From the NCBI GenBank assembly GCA_947623455.1, contig OX392534.1, forward strand, positions 40,181,426 through 40,245,425: DNA of 64,000 nt, given 5' to 3'. Below, one piece after another: positions 12,101-24,100 of this stretch. Source of the DNA: Mimachlamys varia. Its lineage: Eukaryota > Mollusca > Bivalvia > Pectinida > Pectinidae. The translations under genes and the position numbers were made by a program. A model generated the notes under the pieces. That model ran no database searches and was not told the origin of the DNA. It was given only the letters and a program-made list of their open reading frames with translations. How positions within the stretch are numbered: the stretch's first letter is position 1; each line of letters begins with the position of its first letter.

Positions 12101-15100
12101 AAATGAGAAGAATATGAAAATAAAATGTTATAAAAAGTGAACTATTTTAAAGGGTCAAACAAAAAATCCTTAGATACAGTATAATAATAGTTAACTTGAA
12201 GTGTACGTTCTAGGACCTTGGATCCTGACCAAATCCTTGTTAGTACATTGTAGAAATGTATTGGGGTTTTTTAATATTTATACTCTGATATTGTACGTTT
12301 GTGTGTCTTTATACACTTTAATTGCCCATTGTATATATAATGCGTATAGGCAACAGATGGGGCATTACACATGGGAAGCGACCAACAAATCCCGAATGCC
12401 GAAAAAGACGATTATCATAATCCATCCTTAGTAGCATCCGAGGTAATGACACGCATGTTTAAGATTCATATCAAAATGTATGCATCCGCTAATTTTTGTG
12501 ACAAGGTAATCTTTATACAAACACTTAATAAGCATAAGTGGAAGATTAAATTTGGAATACGGTAGGAAGTCAAGCATGTTTGATGTGCGGATATAAAGAA
12601 ACAATCAATTATTACGTTCAATTATTTCAAGAACGTAGTTAAACATCTTAAATTGACAACATCTCTCGACATTTCAATAAGTTGTTTGTTGCACATTAGG
12701 TTTTGTCTATTTATGGCTGATCAATTTTAAAAAGTTGATCCCAAAATCAAGGTCACTGAATAACTAAACTCTCTGCATTTGTTTGGATATAAGATAGTTT
12801 AATGGTGTCAGTCCACTTTATTCATGTTTTATAAGTCAAATCAATCTTACATATTTAACACAGTATATTTTTTATGACGGATATATGATTATGTCAGACA
12901 AAAGATGAATCTATGGACATAGATGAACAAACCCCTAATTCCAGTTCAACTTTTTCAAAGAACGGGAACTATCAGGCCCCGATCGCAAATAATTTGGAGG
13001 TGATTTTTTTTTCATTTTAGGATTAAGTTGTTGATACTTTTTTTACTTATCTGTATTGCAGTCCATTACTTAAGTGTCGGATTCAAATAAAAACTAAAGA
13101 TGCATTACTTCCACTTCATTACAGTTACATAGTTGTGCGATTAACTCTCTCGGCAATATTCAAAGCATTTCATCAAACACGTTTGTTAACATTTCATAAA
13201 TTAGTGTGGTGAACTTCATCATTTTCAGGAGATACCCTGATTTAAACAGTATTCAACCAGAAACGGAAAATTTGCTAATTTTTGTTGACAATAAGTTAAA
13301 TCACCTAAACATTACCTAAATAGTTTAAATTCAAGCAGAGCTAGTGAAACAACGGAATCTTGGGTATATATAATTTCAATTCATAAAATTTAGGGAGTGT
13401 CGCTTTGAGGTACATTATAATAATAATAATAGACTTTATATAACCTTGATAACATGTTGAGATTATAGCTCGTCTTACACATGGTAAAGATAAGTATAAA
13501 ATATACAATATTTACAACATTGGAATACATGTTATCTAAAGGTGCCCAACTGATCTGTAGAACATGGCACATCAATTTGTAGACCACTTCTGCAGCGGAT
13601 ACTAGTTAAATATCAACATACCCTATTTTTATAAACGATTTCACATTACAAGAAGTAGTCGTTACTAAATACAATTTTAAAGCTTTACCTTTGATCACCC
13701 TTTATGATAAATATACTACTGCATGAGTTTATTATTATTTTTGTTTAGGTTTCACATATTCGTTTTTATATTGTTTGTAATATTGCAAAAATGAATTTTA
13801 AAAACATGCCTACGCCGATTGTTTACTTTCAATAGTCATGCTATCGATTTCAATCTACATGTAGATAAGTACTATTAGCAGTGTGCAACATAAATACTGA
13901 GCTATTGGTATAAATGGATAATTGTTTGAATAAGTGTACACACTCATTCATGCCACATGCCAGATATAACTGCCTTGAAATATGTGTTAATGTATTCGCC
14001 TTTATGATGTCACATTATTATTCAAAATTCAGCCAAACAATGCATGAAAATATAATACTTGCTCAGCATGTAACAGTAAATAGCTTTCAAAAATAAGCAT
14101 CAGTTCAGCAGTAGAACTATAAATCCTGAAAAAATCGAAGTATTCTAGAAGCGATTTGCTTACATTGTATATTAGACAAAAGATCTGGTAAATCAAAGGT
14201 TATTTAGAAAGGAGAAATATTTTAAAGCATGCTGATTAAAAAATGAATACATTTTGAACATTACTCAACTATAATGAGTATATTCATAACAAATTTTCGT
14301 TTCACACATAAACAGTATTGCAGTCCTGACTTAACGGATATTTCTGCGCATACACAGACATATGATAAAGAAAAGCTTAAGGTATGTTTTCTTATTCATT
14401 GTACACCAGTAACCATTCAAAATATAAATCTTGTTAATGATTCTCTTGTTCAAAAATGCATATAAGAAAATGCCGACTTTTCACAAGAGTATCCTTAAGA
14501 CCCCACCCCCTTTGAATAATTATTGCTTATCTTCCGTTATAGATGTTTGAAACTGCAAAGACAGGCACTGAACTAAAACAAGTCTCTGGCAATGAGTGGT
14601 GTGACACTGTTCAAGTTATGGAGCAGCATCAGGTGATAGATATTTCCATAAGTCAACTTACCTAGTACATGTATGACGCAGTGTCCGAAAGGTCAACTTT
14701 TCCTGTTGTGACCCTTCCTGGTTATTCATTAACTTTATTAATAATTTGCCCGTAGCGACTGTCCAGTGCTACTTTAATTGAATTATGATTTCAAGAACTT
14801 GAATGAATATGTAAACGCTTATTCAAAATGCATTGATAGAACGCACAGGGCATACAATCTGCATATCACATTTACAAGTTTTGATAATACGAGCAGGACC
14901 AATTGTAGGAGATTTAATTTTGTTTGCTAAAGGTAATGAAGTAACATACTTCCGAGGATTTGTCATGTTCATGTGGAATATTAACATCAATAACTGAAAT
15001 TATGGCCAAACAATTAGTAACTGTAAAGAGCTTTCAAAAATAAGCATTAGTTAAAAAGTATATCCCCTGACAGAGGTCTTAAATTTTTTTGTAAACACTT

Positions 15101-18100
15101 TATTCCCCACTATTCATATAAAATACATTTTGATGAAAGATCAAATAATATCTAGGCTTTTTCATTATTTCCTTTTGCATAATTGTTGCTAATATTATTT
15201 TTAAGACGATTGAAACTGCTTCGACAGAAAAGTGGATGGAACATGCTGAATCTAGACAAATCTCCGACGAACACGTCAACATTGAGATTGACGATGCTGT
15301 AAGAAAACATGCAATGTATCACTTGTTTACATTGTTGGTATCTTGACTGCCAGATTCACCTTTTTTAATATTTCATATTGAATTTGCGACAACGTCTTGT
15401 TTTGTTATTTTGGCTTTCGACAATTATCTATTTTTGATAAAAGTTAGGTCATTTTCTCTTCCGGAACACCAGGGCCCGTATTCATGAAACCGTTCTCATG
15501 CTCAAGCATTGATTCTGTGCTCAAGCCAGCTTTCTTGAAACTCTTCTTAATCATGTCGAAGAGTCAAAAAGTCAATGTAAATGTTGAAAACAGTTTTTGG
15601 CTTCATCTCTCTTCAACTTTTCCCCAAAACTTTGACAATGTTAGAGTTTTTAAATAATCTATGGCCAAAACAAGAAATAAGGCTTGAGCACGAAACCCAT
15701 GCTTGAGTATGAGAACGGTTTCATGAATACGGGCCCTGGTCTTATTCCCATGTAAATATTCCCTTAGTTAATATTTTGCCCTTGGTTTAATTGATTTTGA
15801 TTTTGATTATGATTTTGTTAACGCTTCGGTATTCTCATATTTATTTTTAGAAACGCCGTTTCATAAAAAGATAATTTCTATATAAAGTGCTGTTTTCCAG
15901 ATACAAGAAGGCACTGAACCAGAAGAAGAACTCGATAAAGAGTTGTCCGACAAGGAGCTACAAACGGAGCAACAGGTGATTGTTCTTTTCATAAATCGAA
16001 TCTCTAAGCGAAGCTCAGCATCCGAACCATCGTCTGCAACTTCTGTTGTGACATTTCCTTAATTCTTATTTGAACGTGTTGAAAAAGAATAATTAAATAC
16101 CTATAACGCTAAGATTTTTCAGTTTAAATATATTACTTGCGTATCAATTCAATACGTTTTGATATCACAGGAGTCAGTCGTGTTTTGTTTTATCTTAAAA
16201 GAAATACGCATAGTTCTTCGAATCACTTAGCAGAGCTCGGCGTCCGAACCTCGGTCTGAACTTTCTCATGTAGTGACTTTTCATGAATATTTTTTCAAGG
16301 TGATAAAATAAGAATCCTTTCATATACCTAGAACGCTAAGTGTGTTTAGTGTGAGCTAGTATCGAAAGTGTCAATCGTATATTTGTTTTACTTCAAACGT
16401 TTCTCGGAAAAAATAGCATGGCTATTAGCGTCTGTGCCTAGTTTTCTTTGTTTTTGCAACAAACATTGTTGGGATTATTATAAGTTCAAAACCAACCTTT
16501 TTTCAGTGAAGTAGGAATTTATTTGTTATTTTCTAAAATGCTTCGTGTTGTAAATATTATTAGTTTAACAAAAACATTTTCTACTTGTTTGTCTTTTTCT
16601 TTACCATAATGTTCTCTTTTTTTATTGCTAAAACACTTCATAGGTATTAAACCTAATTGTATATTTTTCTCCCAGATACATGAAGCCACGGATCCGCTTG
16701 AAGAATACAATGAAAAACCCATTTTGGATAATCAGGTGATTATCATTGTCGATATATGGACACATTTGACATGCATACGACCGCTTTATATAACTTGATG
16801 ATAAGTTAAAGGATCATATTTCTTAGTTCATGTTCTTTCATACATAATTTAACTCTGCATAATTATATAAATATTATAAATGTTCAATAAGTTTTGTAGC
16901 TGTAAATAATATATTTTTCAGGCAACCGAGAGGACATTGGACAAAGAAGTAGACTATATACGATATGGCTATCAAGTCCCTTATTCGGAAGAGGAGAAAC
17001 CTGTCTTAGGAATCAGTGAGGTTTGTTTATAGACTGGACATAATACTTGGGAAAATAGATAAATACGTAATATGCTGACTCCATATCAACCTTTGTTCAT
17101 CTTTATTCCTCTTCGACCTACATTCCTTCAGTGAAATCAGCCATCATATGATGTATTGCGATTCATAGAAATATTGAGAAGGAAGCACATGTTAATGTTA
17201 AACATAGTGCCTTGTAGGCAAAATTGGTAGGTAAAACGTACATATCAGTCTATTTTTGTAGCGATTTAGTAAGTAAAATGATGAGACCCAGGTCATGATA
17301 TTTATGATTTGCTTTGCAAATATTAGCTATAATCATTAGAATGATATACTATGTTATACCGATATGTTCATGGCTGTTATATGGTTGATGTCAGGACCAA
17401 GATGAACCAATGGACTTAGATGAAGACACCCCTGGATATAGTTGTTCTGTGGAACAGAACGATATACAACAGGAGCTTAACTCTGAGGTAAAATTGATTT
17501 GATCTGGGATGAAAGTTACAAATTCTTTTATTTGACTTCATACTATATAATTGTCTCAACGCTATAAAATATCGACAAAATACTTATGTGAAAGTTCAGT
17601 ACATACATTATGTGACTGATTAGAAAACAGACCAAGTAGTGCATATGTAGTTTATTTTAATGTCATTTTCAAAGTATAATTGGTAATTGATTTAAACAGT
17701 AATTTATTTTCAGAAATACATATACATTAATAAATACAAATACATAGTTAGAAGGATCTGACGACAAGACATATAGTCTTATTTTAGGCCATCTCCTTAA
17801 ATTGGTAATAACCTAGGACATGTTTAAACTCTATCATAATCCAGGAGATGCACATTGGAATGCCAACTAAAGAATTATCAAAAGTATACAAAGACGAACC
17901 AACAATCCGAGATGACCTTCCAGCAAACACAGAAAGCTATCATCAAAATGGAATTGGCAATTACGAGGTACAAATGTAGCAACCTTTGTCACAACACCTA
18001 GGAATGAATGGTCTAGTTACAATCTGTAAACATAATATTATATAGATTATTCTGTCATGATATTTATTATCTGCTTTGAAAATAATACCTTGAATCACTA

Positions 18101-21100
18101 AATTATTATACTATGTTATATCGAAATGTTCATGGCTGCTATATGATTTATGTCAGGCCAAAGTTGAACCAACTGATTCAGATGAAGGCCCCCCTCAATA
18201 CAGATATTCTGTGGCACACAACGATCAACATCAGGAGCTTAACTCTGAGGTAAAATATATTTGATCTGGGAAAAAAGTTATGAATACTTTCATCACAGTT
18301 TATACTCTGTAATTTTCACAATGTAATAAAATGTCGAAAAATATTTATATGAAGTCTCAATACGTTTTAACGTACATGTATCTGATTGGAATACTCACCA
18401 ATCAATACATACTTGATACAGTTCAATGCCATTTTCAAAATTTCATTTGTTGTTAACTTTGAAATATTTAAGCTTTGTCATTTTTCAGGAGTCACATGTG
18501 TGTGAACCAGATGAAAAATTATCACAAATATATACAGCAGAACCAACAATCCAAGATGACCTTCCAGCAAATCGAGACAGTTATCATCAAAACGGAACCG
18601 GAAACGATGAGGTACCATCTTTTGTCACCATATGAATGAACTAGGCATCATTATTTCATTTATTGATTAAAACAAATTATCTATGTCTGATTGTAAGTGA
18701 TAAAGACAACCTGTTTTACATTTTGTATATTAAAGTTAGCGGGGGTTTCTTTAAGCTCATTGATAGAACGTATCACTAGAATAATGAGGGTACGATCCCT
18801 GGTGGAAACACACTTTTCTTTTTGTACACAGTTTGTGGTGTTTGAGTATAAACAAATTGAAAAAAGTGAGGAGTAGCATGTCACATTTAAATTGTACATA
18901 TGATTAGGTCGTCTTCGAGCTAGAGGGAATTTCCGTTTAGGCGTCTGGTAGAATATCGAAGGTTTGGTTCCGGTTGAAGGCACATACTTCTCTGTCATGT
19001 TGCAGTGTAATTGACGAACTGCTATTGGACAGAACTGCACTGAACGAGTAGAAAACACGATAACTGATACCTATATGTACGCACAATGATCAACATAGTT
19101 ATTATCTCAAACAAATAGGGTAATATTGCAGTAACGAATACTATCAGAATTAATATTAACTACGGAAGTCCTTTGGGTCTCCAGCACACAAGACCACCAA
19201 TAGCCCTGCGGTTTCAGCAACCTGTCAAGTATACCTAGATTATAATCACCATGCGGTGATCGTCTTTGTTGTATTTTTATATTGAGGGTGTTTAATACAT
19301 TTTTTAATTGTTATAAAACAGTTTGAAACAATGTGGCCTTGACATTTTTATATTTTTTTTTTGTTTCAAATGTTCCTTATAATCTGTAACTTATTTAACA
19401 GAAAGTACAAAACATTGAGATGTGACTAAGATTATTCTTCGAATCCACATAAATCTGGTAGCAGAGTGCATTACCATCTTAAGCCATATTTCATTCTGAA
19501 ATATCTCGTTGCTTTACCTTTTAAATGGACAAATTAGAGCAACATTAACAAAACGACTTTAAGTCTCTCAATGTGTATCACAACTCTAAGCAAATATCTT
19601 AAACGTGAAAGTTTAATAAATTCTTCACCGCAAATAAAAAAAACCCAAATATTTTGATTTTCAAACATGTCATTTCCCTACTTGCTTTCTGAATTAATAA
19701 GATTTGTTTTCAATATTTAAGGAACAACCCAAAGACCACCACCTTAATAGGAAATGCGATGGAGGTGAAAATAGCGACTCAGCTCTCTCCACACCAAACC
19801 AAATTCCTAAAGAAATAAAAGAGCGGAAACAGAATAAGAGGATTCGAACTGTTTTGGTATTTATAATTGCATTTTCTTTTATTTTCTAGAAATATGGTTA
19901 AAGCTCTAAATTAGGTCATCTAAATGCTTATGGATATTATGTGGAATCTAATAGACGTATCTCTCAAACTTTGATATTCTAATTATTGTGTTTGATGCTT
20001 GAAATATTCTTTTAAATATTGATCACTTATCCCCCTTTGAAATATGTATGTCGTTATCTGGTTTGGAAAAGGAAAATTCTGTTTCCTTTGCAGGAAGATG
20101 AGCCGAAACCACCCAATAAACGGAATAAACTTGAAAATTGTCGAAAACCACAGACCAGTGTGAGTGTTAAATTCAACTTTGATGCTTATATGAAAACAAT
20201 AATTAGAATAGTAATAAAAATCAAACATTTTTTTCCCGATACTTCATATTGTGACGTAAACAATCACTGAGAAATAAAAAACAAAACAATTTTAGGGGTA
20301 AACAAGCTACGATTATTCATATTTTTATTATATTTCACTACGTCTTTAATTAAATCATACTAAATATAATATATTTGAAAGCAATTAAATACTTTGACAT
20401 TAAATATTATTTTTGTTTAAGTTTCAGGGTGCAGTTAAGTCAGGAACTAAAGACAAACGACACAGAAAGAATAAAAGACGTCAAAGAAAGATATGGGTAA
20501 GATTCAGCACAACTTTTGTGTTTACCCTCACATTTAGGATAATACGATTGTATTTCAGTTATTTATACTTTGTTCCTAAGTATAACCAGACTCTCTATTC
20601 AATTTCTGATTCAGGAACTGGAAATAAGACGTGTTTGTGAGATAAATTGTTGCTGTTGGCATTGAATATTTTTCAAATTCCTAATAAAGGGTTCAGCACC
20701 ATCATTCAGAAACCGATAATACTTTGTTCCTAAGTATAACCAGACCCTCTATTCATTTTCTGATTCAGGAACTTTAAATAAGTCGTATTTGCAAGATACA
20801 TTTTTGCATGTTTGCATTGAAAATTTATATTATTTTCCTAATTAAGGGTTCAGCACCATCATTGAGAAACCGGGAAATGCATGCAAGTGACTGCAAACAA
20901 CATGCCAAAGTATGTCAATATCTAATCTGCATATAATCATGTTTCTGATTCTAAAAAATTGAAAATAATTTTGTTTATCTTAAAATATTCATTCGATTTG
21001 ATTCATATGATAGCAAGAAATGTAATATAATCGTGAAAAACTTGATGACAACAATAAAATAAAATACAAAAAAACAAAGATAGCAAAAGTATGAGAGAAA

Positions 21101-24100
21101 GAAGAAAGAAACATTTTTAGGTCTGAATTAATTAATTAATTAAGACAGCGGCTTCAAAGAATTGAACCAACATTTTGGTAACGATCAAATACTAAATCCT
21201 GTTTAATCATTGAACATTTATATACATGTATTCTTACTTAATGCAGGATCCCGCAACTTGTTCAGATGCTGAGCGAGGAAAACATGTGAGGGGCGACAAC
21301 TCCGCTGCAAAGGTTAATTACTTTCACGAGGGTCTCCATGTAAATTTTCCTTTGTTCATATTTTGCCTATAGTTTTATCAATTTTGAGTTCGGATTATGG
21401 TTTTGTTGATGCTTTGGTATTCTCCGATTTTTTTTAATTGATTCGTGTGAATATGATCTAAAAGGATATTTATATTATTCATACTCATACATACGTTAAT
21501 TTGTTGTATGTCCTTCATTAATCTATAGTGACAGAACAAATATCTATAAAGAGCATTTAATCCACTGGGATTCCTTTAAGTACTTTCATAGAGGTACATG
21601 TTTAGTTTCATAATGAAAAATGCAAGTACCATTCTTACATTTCCAATTTTCTTTTAATTGACTCTTTTCCAAATTCAAGCACGATCAATGGAGGTCAGTC
21701 ATGTGGACACTATCGTTTTATGGTGTAATGGGATACACATTTCTGGTAAATATTTACTTTAAAGAAGCATTTTTGAATGTATAATATCAAATACTACATA
21801 TCGTTAGACATAACCTCCCCAACCCCCACAAGAAGGTTAGAGGCTATACTCGAATCAGCTTGTTTGTTCGTCCATTCGTCGGTCTGTCTTGCCGTCTGTT
21901 GAAAAAATCCGTACAACTCCTTCAAAACGTATGGACTGATTTCATTGGAATCACCCAGGAATGTTCCTCTTAAACCATACCAATTTCAATGAAGCTACAC
22001 AGGAATGTTGTTGACCATTTGTAGGTATGCATGCTGGTTACTAAATGCTAGGGGTCCGTGGTGGCCGAGTCGTTAAGGTTTCCGGCATTCAGCCACTAGC
22101 CCTTCACTTGTGGAAGTTCGAAACCCACGTGGGTCAGTTGCCAGGTACTGGCCGTAGTTCGGTGGTTTTTCTCCAGGTACTCTGGCTTTCCTCCACCTCC
22201 AAAACCTGACACACTCTTCAATGACCCTGGCTGTAAATAGGACGTAAAACTAAATAAACAAAACCAAATATTAAATACCCCAGTGATAACTTAGATCAGC
22301 TGTAATAAGCAGAACATTTCTCAGATTTCAATGGATTTATTTATTCTGTACCAATAACTGTTGAAGGTAGTTTGATAAACATGTTTTCGCAGATCAAAAG
22401 TTGTTACCATCAACCCATCAGTATTCATTCCATGGGATGAGGAGTGAGGGTGGGGATGAGGTGGGGGATGGGTGTTGGGGAGGTACGGTTTACCATTGAC
22501 TTACAGTTCTAGTTTATTTCTGAATCATAATAAACTTTATGAAAGACGTCGTACACGCTTTTAAAACTTTTATTCCATAATTTTGTGTGTTTGTGTGGGT
22601 TTTGTTTCCTTTCATCAACAAGTTGACCTATATGCACTAACTTTATTTTAGAACTCATCTCCTGCCGTACAGTGTGTTTCAATCATGTCGGTTTCGGTGA
22701 CTGGACTTTGCATCCACTACTTTATGATTGCCAAATCTGCTGCTGGTAAGTTTTCGGAAAAGCAACAACTATTTTTTTTTTAAATAAAAAAGTACATGAT
22801 TATAATGCGTAATCAAAATAGAGAATAGTAATACATTTATGATTAGACATTTTGTGTTCGGATAAACGCTTTTGAGATATCTGATTTATTCTCTCAATAT
22901 CCTTTCCTTTTTTTACTTTTACAGATACTTCTGAAAATCCAGCTTCAAACCCAATTCCTGTATCGAAGAAATCGTCAGTCGAAGAATGTAAGTTTATCTT
23001 CGTTAGATGATTTTTGACTTGATTTTCATGTGCAGCAACATAACTTAATATACACATTTTCGTAGTACACGATTTGAAATGATACAAAACTAGTTTAATT
23101 TAACTTCTAAATTCATATATTAAACGGATTTTACGCACCTGACCCTTCTGCTTCTTCATAAGTTTAGAAATTTTTGAAGTCCCACCTTTTGGCCCCTAGC
23201 ATCACTGAAGAGTCCTTGGAGGACGAAACAGCTGTATGGTGCAGTTTAATTCATTTTTTCGGCATACTGTATCTATTACTTAATTTGAAAGCTGCATCAT
23301 ATGTGTAGGTTACGTCATCTTACAGTGACACCATGACAAATAAATAGTCAATCTAGAATCCGAGGTTTGCTTTCAGGTACGGCCTTTTTCTTAAGGAATT
23401 AACTTCGCTATACAACTTCATTGAGAGATGTAGGTTGATGAGGATTATAAACAAGTTTTATGGTTGCCATCTTGGTCTCACTGAGAAATATTTTGTATCT
23501 TGGTATGGTATGAATGGGGACGTATATGAAAATGCTCATAAGTTTGCTTACGTGTTGCTATTGAGAACGCTTACTTAGTTCTCGCTTAGGGAATTTTCAT
23601 GACGGTGTCCTCGACGAAGCATTTCTAGAACACCTGGTCTTATTGCCTTGTATCTTTAAAAAGGTCTCCGTGCATGCCTTGTTTAATCGATTCTCATGTC
23701 GGATTATGCTGTTTTAACTTTCTGTAATCCCTGATTTTTATTTTCAATTTTGAAAGCTTGCATAAAATACAGATAAATATACATGCAAGAAAAATGAGAC
23801 CTACATTGTTTAAGTTCATAAAAACACCTTTGGTGTTTGGTTTAAAAAAAAAAAAAACTTTATATTTTTAAGATAAGTAACGCTTAATTTATACTACATC
23901 TGCTGTTGGTAAGTTTTCGGACAAGTAACAACTTGTGTTTGACAATAATATGCACGTATAATCCAGTTGCAATAGCTATTTAAAAAGAAACCTACATCGA
24001 TCTGCAATACGTTTTCCTAATATCTGTATCTTATACAGTTTCAAAAACGAACCGGACACAAGAGAAGTCATTGGTCAGAGAATGTAAAACAAATCAGAGA

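Noticed and set aside
18681..19058. 125-codon minus-strand ORF
   Set aside because: Lies over tRNA-like repeat heads within an intron; composition and position suggest chance.
22051..22130. Functional tRNA gene
   Set aside because: The tRNA-like head lacks a full cloverleaf and is followed by a SINE body and A-rich tail.
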